Assembly (NCBI GenBank): GCA_000729835.1
Contig: JFHB01000018.1
Location: forward strand, 219,065-283,064
Direction of reading: 5' to 3'
Source of the DNA: Atkinsonella hypoxylon
Taxonomy: Eukaryota; Ascomycota; Sordariomycetes; Hypocreales; Clavicipitaceae
Length of the DNA: 64,000 bases
This document shows, in pieces, positions 21,606-33,277 of the stretch. Numbering within the stretch: the stretch's first letter is position 1; every line of letters starts with the position of its first letter. The notes below the pieces were generated by a model, which was not told the origin of the DNA, made no database searches, and worked only from the letters and a program-made list of their open reading frames with translations. Made by a program: the position numbers and the translations under genes.

Positions 21606-24453
21606 ATGGACGCATCCTCCTCATCGGATGTAGAATCCATCCTCTCGGCACAACCTGCAATGACAAGCGCCCCTAGCTCGCCACCGCCCGTGGCATCCCC
21701 AAAATCCGATGCGGCGGGCCAATTTACAGAGGATAGCCTCCTGAAAGAGGAGCGGGAGGCCCGAAACGGGAATAGAAAAGTCGATGAGCGCCGAATACTG
21801 ACTGCTACTCAGAAGCGCAAAAAAAAGAAGAAGGCGGAAACCAAGGCCGAGAGGGAAGCCAAGGCGAGGGAGCTCGACGAGCTTCTCATGAAAAGCGCTG
21901 CTTTTAGTGATATTCTTACTAAGAAGACACAAGTCCTCGGCAGAGTTGGTAGCAGCCTTGACGGCAAGACACTTGGCGAGCACAACCTGGAAATGGCGAA
22001 GCAACCCAAGTGCATGATCAATGGCATCATGCGAGATTATCAGCTGGAGGGCTTGACGTGGATGTTTGAAATCTGCTCTCAAGGCATGAGCGGCATTCTT
22101 GCCGATGAGATGGGCCTAGGTACGCTGCTATATAGAACAACTTTTGTTGAACAGCTGTCAATTGGCGACCGCTTCACATGCATGGGCTGACTGGAGCAGG
22201 CAAAACTGTCCAAACAATATCTCTCATCGCCCTGCTTCGCGAACAAGAGAATTACCTAGGGCCCCATCTTATTGTCGCGCCTCTGAGCACACTGTCCAAC
22301 TGGATGGATGAGTTTCACAAGTGGACGCCCTCGATCCCCGTCGTCATGTACCATGGCAATCAGGCGCAACGAGAGGAGACTTTCCAGACAAAAATGATGC
22401 GAAACCTGCAGGGCGGCAGGCCGAGCGACAAGTTTCCGGTTGTCTGCACATCATACGAGATGGTATTGAGAGATCAGCATAATCTGTCACGGATTCAGTG
22501 GGAGTTCATCATCATAGTAAGCTCCAAGCATTCACATCTGGTCTGCGCACAGCTAACCCCCCTGCGCACAGGATGAAGGCCATCGGATGAAGAATGCCGA
22601 TGCCAAACTCTTCCAACAACTGCGACAGTTCTCATCCGCCACCAGATTACTCATCACTGGCACGCCGCTGCAAAATAACCTCAAGGAGCTCTGGTCCTTG
22701 TTGCACTTTCTCTTGCCAAACATCTTCACTGACTGGGAGGCCTTCGAATCCTGGTTCGACTTCTCGGATCTGGAGGATGAGGAGAGTACAGAGCAGTTCA
22801 TTGCGGATCAGAGGAAGCAGGATCTGGTGAAAAAGATCCATCTCATCTTGCAGCCTCTTCTCCTGCGTCGTATTAAGCAAGACGTCGCCGCCTATCTGCC
22901 GAAAAAGCGAGAATATGTCCTGTTCGCGCCCATGACTAAAGAGCAGACCGATCTTTACAACGTCTTCACCAACAAAGAAGTCGATACCAGGGCGTACCTC
23001 GAACAGAAGGTGACTGCTCAGATCAACAGCGCCATCTCAGTCAAATCCACTCGGCAATCCTTGCGGTCAAGCCGTCGAGCAGCCAAGGCCAAGTCCAACA
23101 CCAAATTGGATGGCGCCACAGTCTCGCTTCCCGTGCGACAAAGTTCCCGTAGCAAGGAGACAGGAAATAAGTCTGCAGCAGCTCCCAATGCTTTCGCAAT
23201 CATGATGGACAGGCGGTCCACAGGTGCAGCAGGGAAAGCCGAAGCATCCAACTCAGTCGCCACGTCTGTCCAGTCCCTTAAGCGCGGAAGCCCCCCTACG
23301 TCTGTGAAATCCGAGCCCAAGAGTAAGAGTGCTCGATCGAGTCGCACCTCCACCCCTGCCAGCACTCGAGGAAGAGCTCGCAAGGACAAGTCCTACACGG
23401 AAGCCGACTCAGATGAAGAGGCTCTGTCCGACGACGCCTTCGAAGCCAAGCTAGCCGACGAACTTGCCAGCGAAGACGATGAAACCGACGAGCTCCGTTC
23501 TCCTGACGAAATCGAAAGAGCAGAAACCCTCGAGCTAGCAAGTATGTTTTCTTATCCCGTGCCCTTTTCCCAAGCGAGACCTTAACATCGGGTATCCAGA
23601 GAAGCAACTCGCCCAGAAGAAACTCGGCAACCCGCTAGCCCAACTCCGTCTCGTCTGCAACAGCCCCCACAACTTCTACAACCCCTGGGCAACATCTACA
23701 GACATACCCGTCGACGAAACCATCGTCACCTCCTCCGGCAAAATGCTCCTCCTTGACAGACTCCTCCCAAGGCTCTTCCAAGAAGGCCACAAAGTCCTCC
23801 TCTTCTCCCAGTTCAAAACCCAGCTCGACATCCTAGAAGACTACGCCCGCGAACTCCGCGGCTGGAACGTCTGCCGCATCGACGGCTCGGTCCCCCAGGA
23901 CGAGCGCCGCCAGCAGATCCACGACTTCAACACCGACCCCGCCTACAACCTGTTCTTACTCTCCACCCGCGCAGGCGGACAGGGCATCAACCTCGCTTCC
24001 GCAGACACGGTCATCCTATACGATTCCGATTTCAACCCCCAGCAAGATCTGCAAGCTCAAGATCGGTGCCACCGCATAGGCCAGACCCGTCCCGTAATCG
24101 TCTACCGCCTCGCCACGAAGGACACCGTCGAAGAATCCCTCCTCGTGTCCGCTGATGCAAAACGTAGGTTGGAGAAACTGGTGATCAAGAAGGGGGGTTT
24201 CAAGACCATGGGCCAGAAACTGGATACGAAAGAGCATCTGGATGCGGAGACCCTCCGTGCTTTACTCCTCAAGGACGGAATGGTCTATCAGACTTCTGGT
24301 GGCGCTGAGATCCTCAGCGACGCGGATCTGGATGCGCTTTGCGACAGGTCTGATGAGGCGTATGATAGAGCAGCGAGCGGTCTCGGGGATGCGGATAAGT
24401 ATCGTGTTGTGGAAACTGGTGCGGACTCCATCAAGATGACGGGGAAGAGTTAG
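21606..24453 (+). CDS. SNF2-family chromatin remodeller of the LSH/HELLS/Irc5 (MUS-30) type
   Basis: Nuclear ATP-dependent remodeller. Exons 21606-22119, 22200-22516, 22572-23541 and 23600-24453 give 884 aa. Splicing rebuilds motif I (ADEMGLGKT) across intron 1 and motif II (DEGHRMKN) across intron 2. Motif III is ITGTPLQNN, and lobe 2 carries LLFSQFKTQLDILE, LLSTRAGGQGINL and QAQDRCHRIGQ. The C-terminal FKTMGQKLDTKEHLDAE block is typical of LSH/DDM1/Irc5 proteins, which act in DNA methylation maintenance, heterochromatin or replication-damage tolerance (MUS-30 in Neurospora). No bromodomain, chromodomain or SANT/SLIDE is seen, arguing against SWI/SNF, CHD and ISWI. A low-complexity basic-then-acidic insert of about 200 residues (SRTSTPASTRGRARK, then an E/D-rich run) separates the lobes. 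The ATG at 21606 is the first in frame. Confidence 0.88.
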
Positions 24454-24751
24454 GCATACCTCGCATGCCTGGCAAACATTGCATTTGTTGATCGCTCTTT
24501 GTTTATCACGGATTTTCTGTGCTTTGCTTTGCAACAGCGGGTCAGCGCTGCTTGGCTTGAATCTAAGGGCAAAACAAATGTACCATGTACATTCGTAATT
24601 GCTGTAAAGTAGTGGCCGGCCACTTATCAATGTGTATCGGCCTCATAGATCATTTACAAGTTACCAAGGCGCCCACGGCAACATCCTCTTTTTTTCCAAA
24701 AATGGCAAAGCCCGCAAGGGCCTTTCAATCCTAATACCCATTTGGTTCTCT

Positions 24752-27700
24752 TCAGATTTCCGTAACATAACCAATATGTCTTCTTGCATCGCTCATCCCT
24801 GCGGTCCCGTTCGGCCCATCGGCCAATCTCCTGGCAAGCTTCTCTTGACTTTCGACAAGTCTCCTCTGTGCTTCTATCCTCCCCTTGATTCTGGCTTCGG
24901 CGCCCTTATCCAGACGTTCCACTTCCTGCCTCTCGCCGATCCGTATGGAGCTCAGCGCTCTGGCATTGTCTACTTTCTCCGTGTTCAGCCTCGTCTCCCA
25001 TTCCAGTGCTTGTCTCTGTCTTGCTTCTTCGGCTTCTAGTTCCGTGGCTGCCACTGCCCGTGACCTCGCAATCGATGAATCTGCTAGAGAATGGTGTTCC
25101 TGCATCCTTCGTGCATGGGCCGCGCTCGCCAGCGACTCTTCCAGCTGAGCTCGGGATCTCACAGCAGCTACGTCTTCATTGTGAAGCTTTCGTCGGCGAA
25201 TGTCCTCCATTTCAGTCTTCTGCGCGATGATTTGTTGTTCAACGGAAGCAATCTCGCGTTTGCGAGCCATGGCGATGGAGAAGTCTTCTGTTTCTTCGGC
25301 AAGCCTTGCCAGTCGGGCTTTGCGCGCCCTCTCCTGGACAGCCATGTCTTCGGGAAGGCCGACAGCATCGTCGGGTTGGGCTCCAGAAAGTGCGTAATAG
25401 ACATCCTTGGCACGATTGGACTTGAGAACCTGCAGAAGGGAAGCGGATAGATCTTTTTGCGGCATCACCTTCTTCAGATACATCGTTGGTGAGTATATGT
25501 ATCCCTCAGCAGTGTAATAGTTGAAGGGTTGGTTTATGTGCTTCCACATCCCACTCTTGAGAAAACTTCTCGTCGTTGCGATGGGCGCTGCAGCATCAAA
25601 ACATAGCTGGAGAAGGGTTTTCTCGTTCGACTTGATTGTAAGATCAGACCTTGAGTCTATCAGGAATGTCATGACCTTCTGCATAGCACGTTCCGTCTCT
25701 GGTCCCATTTCGAGGTTATCGGATCCGTGCAGGCAAACTTCGGCTAAAGCGCTTCGCCCCTCGTGAAGTAGGCTAGGAAAGTCAGGATCATGCCCGGTCT
25801 GAACCAAGACCTTTACCGCAGCTAGGTTTAAGCCGCGAGCCGCATTGTGAAGAGAGCCATCGTCCCGCGATGGTTCAGCGGCTAATAGAAGAGCCATCAT
25901 CTGCACTGAAATGTCGCCGCCAATTTGGGTGGCCATAGACAAAGGAGTTCGCCCGAGATAGTCCAGAACGTCCACTTCGGCACCTTCATGCAGTAATAGT
26001 TTCACAAGATCAGGCCGTCTGGTTTGAATGGCAAGCAAAAGTGGCGTCGTACGGGACAGATTCGATTCCGTATTCACTTTGGCTGTTATGATCAGTCAGT
26101 CGGACTGTTCACTTCTGGGAACCAAAACTATTCACCCATGACATTTTGCTTACCTCCTCGAGTGATTAGCATTTCAATGACGGAATTGCTAACTCGTTTC
26201 TGAGGCTGCGCTATAGCCCATAAAAGAAGAGTCATCTTCTCTGGATCCTCGATGTCGGAGTGGATCTTGAACGTGGTGGCTTGATCATAGTAAAAGCCAG
26301 CATCGAGCAGTGTTTCCAAAATTGTCGCTGACCTCGGGTACTGTGAAATGGCTCGCACAAGTACCGGATCAGATCCTTGTTGGCCGCTCATGATGTCAAT
26401 ACGCACATTACCATCCTTGTAGTCTGAGAACAGTCTAAAGAGACCTAGAACCTCATCTTGGGGAAGAGCTGTGTCAAATATGCATTGAAAAGCTAAAGAA
26501 AGTGTTTCGATGGAGGGTTTACAGTCAAGTAGCTGCTTAGTCCAGGATAAATTCGCTCTCGATGCAGCTTGCTGCAATGGCTCACCACTATTGTGGTTAA
26601 CATCCGCGCCATGAGATACAAGCAACGTTACGAATTTGTCTGCGAGGTCCTCGTTGTCACGGGTGTGTCGCTGGATAACGAGGACTAAGGCATCACTGAG
26701 AGAGTTCCCATGGGCTCCTTTGTCGAGAAGAAGGCTTGCTGTCTTGAGGCCAGACTCGGTAAACCATTTATCAAAGGTGTGAACCGTGAAGGCTTTATTG
26801 AAAGCCTGAGTCACTTCATGCTGGGGCAAGTCCTTCTTTAAAAGGAGCGCCAAAGCAGAGAATGCAGAGCTGCTTACTGCATCAACAAGGGTCTTGCAAT
26901 CATTAGCGGCTGGTGAAGCGCCGTGATTTAGCAATAATAGAACGAGCCGTTCTTCCGGGTCGTCCTCGTTTACAGCCTCGTTGAGCGCAATGTGTAAGTC
27001 ATCTGTCACTTTTAAGCCTGCTTTGATGAGACTCTCTATGATCCTGAACCGATTGCCTCGACTCAGGCTCCAACATGCTTTCAGTGACCTTACTAATGTG
27101 GGCTGAGCAACCTTTTTCTATGCGCTTTCGTCAGTCTGATTCTTCTGGCGCACTCGTGTAATCATAATTCACCTACCTGTTTATCACCTTCATCCCACAA
27201 GCCAAGTAGTAGTTCGAGGCTATCAATGAAAGCGCTCCTTGTAGCAGCTACGACACATTCTCCGTTGTTGAAATTGGGATCCGCGCCAGCTACCAGCAAA
27301 ACTCGCAAGACTGCTTGTCCATCTTCACCGTAGCGCGCTGCTGATTGCAATTGCGCATCAACTAAGTCGCCTTTTACCCCCTTTTTGAGCAGTTGCTCGA
27401 ATACTAATGCTCGTTTGCTCAAGTCTCGTACTTCTGTGGCGGCCTGAAAGCCACATTGGAGGGTCCTTTTGCTCAAATTGCCGTCCTGTTTCAACAAGAT
27501 GGTCAGTACCTCAACCGAACCTCCTCGGCAAGCCTCAACTATAGCCTGACCATCGTTTGTAGCGATACTAGCGCCATGAGCCATCAGTAAGTCCCCGAGT
27601 TCGACGTCGCCGTCACGTGCGGCTATAAGCAGTGCACTTGAGGCAACATCTTGGGACACTCCAAATTTAAGCAGGCTTCCACACATGTTAAACCTTGCTG

Positions 27701-30431
27701 CACGGTTCTTCACCTCCATGGCTCTGCTGAGCATAGTGCTACGCGTTTCCACTGATGACGGTGACTTGGCAAGAAGCAAATTCATTGTCTCGTATGACTC
27801 TTTTGACACTGATAAGGACAAAGCCTCTCCATCTGAGGTATCGGCTGCCGCAGCCAGTACACTTTGCAAAGGAACATCTTGAGGCAATGTTGTGATGACA
27901 TGGACTAATGCTCGGTTTATTTCGATAGGATGAGCACCAGCGTCGACAAGCTTATTGGTAAGGGCAAGTCTCTCCATCGAGTCTGTAATTCGCAAAACAT
28001 GGGGCAAAGCCGCTCCTAGTGATGCAGACGTCGGTGGAACTCTCGCTCCAAACAACAAATCTGTAACTTTTGAGTTGGCCCCAATTACAGCATGACACAA
28101 AGCTGCGGCTTTGTACGCGTTCTGATCCGCACCACCATCCAATAAAATCTTTAGCGGCGCCAAGGATGCTTTCTCGCTACCCGTCTTGAGCACTGACTGC
28201 ACCTCGTGGGCCAATGCCCAGTTTAGGTCCTCTTTGTGGGTGCATTTAGCGACAATGGCTCGCAATTTCCATGCTTTGCTATCAGTAGACGGCAACGGTG
28301 CTATCTCGTTAAAAGCACATGTGATAGATGAGGCCGATGGCTTTCCGTGACTAAATACCAGATCTAGAACTTTGGGATCAGGATTCGTGACCGACTTGGT
28401 AACAATAGAACCTTCTAGGAGATTGATATCCGCATCTCCCTTTTGCAAAAGAAGTCTCAACAAAGACATGTCCACAGGGCGCTCAGTTAGCGTGTGCAAT
28501 AATGCTTTGGAGATCTCCTGCGTTTCAATAACTGCACCGGCACCGATCAGCATAGAAGTCATCTCAAAACGTTCCCTATGATCCGAAACCTTCATGGCGT
28601 CTGCAATGCGGGCAGCGGCAGTTTGTGGCGAGGCTTTTTTTAAGAGGAAATTGAGGAGCCTCGTGTCATTTTGCTTGATGACACCAGCTAATCCGTACCC
28701 CTGACTGAAGTTGATGTCTGCGTCATGATCAAGAAGCAACTGAATCAAGGCGCCATCTCGTTGCAAGACATCTTCACTGATCGCGTCGTGCAACGCCGCA
28801 TGAAGACAAGGCCCAGACAAGGATCTTTTGAGGAAGAGCTTGATCATCTGGTAGCGATCTTTTGGAGCTAGCTTTTTAGTGAATGGAAAGACCATATTCA
28901 AGGTTTCGGCAGTTGGTTGTCCTGAGAGGATCTTTTCTGTCATAGGTACGTCTCCTCGAAGCAGGGAAGTTCTAAGCGCTTCTCCGGATTTGTGGTCAAC
29001 AGATGCAACCTCGTGTCTTAGGCTCTCTCTTGGGGCTCGCGGGTAATTTTTCTTAGTTGGCGTAACAGGTGGCGATTCTGGAAATACAGGGTTGAGCAAC
29101 AACTCAACAGACCCAATGTCGCCAGCCTCCGCAGCATCAATCAGCATGTCATTCAAAGCGACGCCATTGGCTCCTTTTCTGAGTAGTAAGCTAAGTATCA
29201 AAGCACGGCTCTCAAACGGAGCTTGCTTGGCTATCAATGGTACACAACTTGACGCCAAGGCAGGGCTTAGTTTGGCGGATTTGGTCAGAAGAGAGCTGAC
29301 CAGATCTAATTCTCCACGAGCAATTGCCGTCTTCAAAACGGTCGCATCGTTGTATTCTATTGACGCACCGTATGTTGCCAAGAGATTAGCCATGTCGTAA
29401 AATTGTGTCTCGCAGGCAACATGTAAAGCCCGAGAAACCACGTCGCCATGTGCTCCGGCACAAAGCAGGAGTTCAGCCATGGCAAGCTTGGTGGGTGGGT
29501 TGAGAGATGGGTGTTCTTGAAGAACTTGGAAAGACTCATTGAGACCTGAGCCTTGAGGCGGTTTGTTGCCCATGATGATTGCCAGTGCTATATCTTGGCG
29601 CCCCATGGTGATAGCAGTCTTCAATGCCTCAGCTCTGTTGTGGTTTGCGTCCGCAGTTGACCTGCTTAGATGAAGTACCGTGTCTAAACATGCTGCTTTC
29701 GTAGCGTCAGTCATGCATGCCGATGTCCATGCCGAAGTCGGCGGATTTTCCGATCGCAGAAGTAGTCCGACAAGATGGGACCGGCTCGGGTCAGCGCAGG
29801 CCTGGCGGAAGGCATCTTGTCCCTTTGGTGTCTGCGAGGCGCATGCACCATATCGCAACAAGAGCTCTGTAATTCGCACGCTACCACTTTGAATAGCAGG
29901 AGCGAGGGCTTGGTCGATTGAGTATGAGTCGGCATGGGGAAGCAAGACCTGCAGCATTTCATATTGATTCCCTTCAACGGCCACTTTCAAGAACTTGGAC
30001 CGATCGACAAACGTATCGACGCTCTTCCTCCGGGCGAGAAGGCCGCTCTTTTGCTTAGTCGGATTACCGCTGAAATCAACCCCCCCAGCTGCCAACTTGG
30101 AGATAAGCGCTTCTGCAACACCTGGTGTCCCCGCGTTGGCTACCCACGAGGTTAAGACTTCGAGCACTTCTCGAGGCTCCCAGTTCTTGCCCTTTTTCAA
30201 GCTGTTGGAAGAAAATGCTTTACTCAGGCTGCTCCGTCGTCGATATTGCGAGAGCTCGGCGGCTCGATGCTGCATGAGTTCTTCGGCAGTTTCATCGTCC
30301 TTTGGAGTCCAAAACGAGGGCGGATTATGACATCGTGTGAGTGGTGCTAGGGCAGGAGGCAATTCCACGCCCCATTCTTGCGACAGCTGTATGATGCGCC
30401 GTTGGCGATCCGTTGGCGTCAGAAACGGCAT
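24752..30431 (-). CDS. Very large ankyrin-like repeat protein with C-terminal coiled coil
   Basis: The cellular role is not recognised. Three exons (30431-27177, 27117-26154, 26082-24752) splice in frame to 1849 aa; joins restore KQ-KKVAQP and TRGAKVNTE. After a basic N-terminus (residues 1-130), nearly the whole protein consists of degenerate ankyrin-like units such as LLLRKGANGV and LLVSHGADVNHN. They are organised in longer blocks of roughly 100 residues. The best canonical ankyrin repeats are near the C-terminus (TTPLLLAIQTRRPDLVKLLL, GRTPLSMATQ). Residues about 1620-1840 form an Arg/Glu/Ala-rich helical coiled coil (ARKARLARLAEE, EAEEARQRQALEWE). No NACHT, HET, kinase or protease domain and no TM are visible. 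It is probably an intracellular scaffold. The gene faces the LSH gene tail to tail with 298 bp between them. Confidence 0.8.
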
Positions 30432-31502
30432 CGTTGTGGAGCTGCATCGGATTGGTACACTGCTGGTAACGGCGTTCGCAGCGACTTGATGTCAAAATTT
30501 GATATTTAGTCCTCACATTAAGCTGTTGCGAGAGGGAGCAAGCAGTGGCAGGGGTATCGCCCGAGAGCTGGCACTTTGAGCCGAGGTGCAGTTATTGTTA
30601 TTAATATGCTGAGATACTGGCCAGCCTAGACGGCGCACGTGTGGCATTGAGAGACATAGGCCTCAAGCCCTGTAGTCGTTCAATGAGCGGTTGATGGGTT
30701 AAATTGATTGAAAAAGGCAGTTTGATGTAGAAAGAATGCGAGGTCTCTCCTGGACTAGTTCTGATAGAGAAACGTCTGGCCTCGGTAGGTGCAAGGGTGC
30801 GTGCCTGCCGGCATTTGGAGTCTGTCTACCTCCCAGGATGCCAAGCTTCAATACTTCATTCATCAGTCTGCTCCTTCCGCCGCCAGTTGCGAGACTCGAC
30901 TGACTGACAGACCTGACGGCTGGGAAAGTCAAACTAGACATCGTGGCCACACCAGGTTCCCATCTCTGCATCTCTGCCAGCCCAAGCCGATCCTAGAATC
31001 TACGCTGTGCCCTGCTCGCCACCACCATCCATCCATCATGCCGTTGTCCATCCCGACGTTGTAATTCTATGCAAGCTGCGCCCACTCTCATCCGTCATCA
31101 ATAGAAACTGAACGCACTCCATGCCAGCGCCTCCGCCAGAACGTCAATGCACTCCATGCACCCATGCACCCCATGCCATCAATCTGATTCTTGAGGGGCT
31201 TGCCGAGGCCTACGGCTTGATTGTTAAAACCTAGTCCCCAAGAGTCTAACTAACAGACAAGCTTTCCAAGCTTGCCGTGAGACCCCACGGATCAGGAGGA
31301 GGCGGGGGGAAGGTGCGGCTCAATCTCGTCATCTCGCAACCACAAACTCAATGCGAGACGACAATGAAAAACGCCATATGCGCTGACGCGGCGTTCTGGG
31401 CGCAGTCTGCCTTTGTTCGTGCGGCTGTTTCCGCATGGAGCCAGATCGCCTACAGGATTTCAGCACCGCCCCCCATCGGTAGTGTGGCTTGGGCGATTCC
31501 GT
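30432..31502. other. Upstream region of the ankyrin-like gene, no gene recognised
   Basis: CT/CA-rich leader and promoter sequence with short direct words (CCATCCATCC, CACTCCATGC). Open frames here are short and show no family signature. Confidence 0.4.
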
Positions 31503-32196
31503 CGGGGAAGCAAATATGCCACCGGAGCTTTCAAATCCACTCTCCACCTACAAGTACAAGTACTCTAGGGGTTTCTTTTCGTGCCATACAGTTAACTAGT
31601 TATTTGCCCGCACAACAGCTACAACGAACGGCAAGGCATTAATTAGGTATTGCAGCCTTGCGTGTAGTGCAGCTGCATCGCAAACACAACGAATTTTGCA
31701 TTAATTTTCCTGTTACTGCTACAACATCTAGATTATCGCTAGAGGCCTTGTTTTTATGTTAATTTGCTTGCTACAATGTCCTCTCTTTATGAACCGAAAT
31801 TTATCTTATTTAACGAGGCCCTTAATGCTTTACAGCAGCAACCTCTTTAGCCTTAAATAACATATTGAGGGCCGCCCGCTATATGTCGCAGCTCCTTCTA
31901 CAGCTCCTACATATAATTCCGGCTTTATATAAGGTAACAATTACCCTTCGTATAGCTCTTATCCCCCTCTAGATCTAATGCCGCTAAATCCCTTTATCCT
32001 AAGCCCTTAACAACAGCTGCTGCAGGAGGCGCTCTCTTATACATGACATGTATCTATTGATATAAGGGGCGCCCTAGCACGAAAAGAAACCCCAGAGTAC
32101 TTTTGGGTGGGGAGCACACTAAAAGTGACCTAACCGGATTTGGTCAGGTCCAGTGTGGTAGATTTCAAAGCTCCGGTGGCATATTTGCTTGCCCGA
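31503..32196. mobile_element. AT-rich inverted-repeat (foldback/MITE-like) element, copy A1
   Basis: The left arm, 31503-31585, reads GCAAATATGCCACCGGAGCT to GGTTTCTTTTCGTGC. It is the reverse complement of the right arm at 32077-32196, apart from a block of about 45 bp missing from the left arm. The roughly 490-bp interior is AT-rich (many TTAATT, TATATAA and CTTTAT words) and has no intact gene. The right arm and the adjoining interior (GATATAAGGGGC, GCACGAAAAGAAA) match a second locus at 53720-54565. This fits a non-autonomous DNA transposon remnant, possibly altered by RIP. No target-site duplication could be fixed. Confidence 0.65.
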
Positions 32197-32389
32197 TGCC
32201 GTCAAAGAATCGATTCATGGTTATTGCAAGACCAGCGGCAATAAGGATTGGTGCCCTAGACAAGACAGCCAACATGTTCCAAATCCTTCCAACTATGAAA
32301 CTTGACTTTCATACGACCGCGTTTGTGGTGAGGTGTGAACGACGACGTCAGAGCCCTGCAAAATAACGCCGCTGACCCATTGCTTCGCC

Positions 32390-33277
32390 ATGTTTGACAA
32401 CTTCATCCCGTTTTCCATAGCCTTACCAGACAATCCGTCCGTCACTATCAGAGGCCTCCAGAGCCCTCCTTCCAATTCAACGCTACCGCCGCTCCTTCTC
32501 ATCCACGGCTTTCCTCAAACAAGGCACATATGGCATCGCGTGGTGCCCCAGCTCGCCAACAGATATACCCTAATCGCGCCCGACATCCGTGGATATGGCG
32601 AATCATCCAAGCCACCCTCAGTCGAAGCCTACGCCAAGTCTGTCATGGCCAAGGACATGATGGTCGTCATGGAAAAGCTGGGACACGAAAGTTTCTTTGT
32701 CTGCGCGCACGACCGTGGCGCACGTATTGCGCACAAAATGCTCGTCGACTATCCTCATCGCGTGACAAAGGCCATTTTGCTGGACATTTGTCCTACACTG
32801 TCCATGTTCGAGGCGACTAACCAGGCGTTTGCAACAGCCTATTGCCACTGGTTCTTCTTGATCCAGCCTCCGCCCTTCCCTGAAACGTTTATCACGGCAA
32901 CGCCCCGAAAGTTCACTGAGCTCTACGTGGGCGGGCACAGCGATGTGATTGGCAAGGATGGCCTTGACATGTGTGCTCGGTTGTTTGAGGACTGGGATAC
33001 AGTACACGCCATGTGCAATGACTACAGGGCCGCGGCGACGCTGGATCTGGACGAACAGAGGCAGGACTTGAAGGACGGCAGATTGATCAAGTCGCCCATA
33101 CTGGTCATCTGGGGCAAAAGGAGCATAATTGGGAAATGCTTTGATCCTATTAAGGAGTGGAAGGCTGTTGCGGAATGGGATGCTGTAGTAGAAGGCTACG
33201 GTGTTGACAGCGGGCATTTTATCCCGGAGGAGGCACCGGCTGAAGTGGTGAGTGCCATTCTAAGGTTCTTGGTATAA
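32390..33277 (+). CDS. Haloacetate dehalogenase-like alpha/beta hydrolase
   Basis: Predicted cytosolic hydrolase, 295 aa, single exon, no signal peptide. The oxyanion motif is HGFPQTRHIW. The nucleophile motif is AHDRGARIAHK with Asp108. Arg109 and Arg112 match the carboxylate-binding pair of fluoroacetate dehalogenases. Asp132 (LLDICPT) is in the acid position. His153-Trp154 (AYCHWFF) and Tyr213 (NDYRAAATLDL) match the halide-binding His/Trp/Tyr trio, and His277 (SGHFIPEE) is the general base. The family also includes epoxide hydrolases, but those use two cap tyrosines and lack the two-Arg pattern, so hydrolytic dehalogenation of a small halo-acid is the better prediction. The substrate is unproven. 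The ATG lies about 190 bp past an inverted-repeat element, and a quinone oxidoreductase gene follows on the same strand. Confidence 0.8.
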   Translation: MFDNFIPFSIALPDNPSVTIRGLQSPPSNSTLPPLLLIHGFPQTRHIWHRVVPQLANRYTLIAPDIRGYGESSKPPSVEAYAKSVMAKDMMVVMEKLGHESFFVCAHDRGARIAHKMLVDYPHRVTKAILLDICPTLSMFEATNQAFATAYCHWFFLIQPPPFPETFITATPRKFTELYVGGHSDVIGKDGLDMCARLFEDWDTVHAMCNDYRAAATLDLDEQRQDLKDGRLIKSPILVIWGKRSIIGKCFDPIKEWKAVAEWDAVVEGYGVDSGHFIPEEAPAEVVSAILRFLV

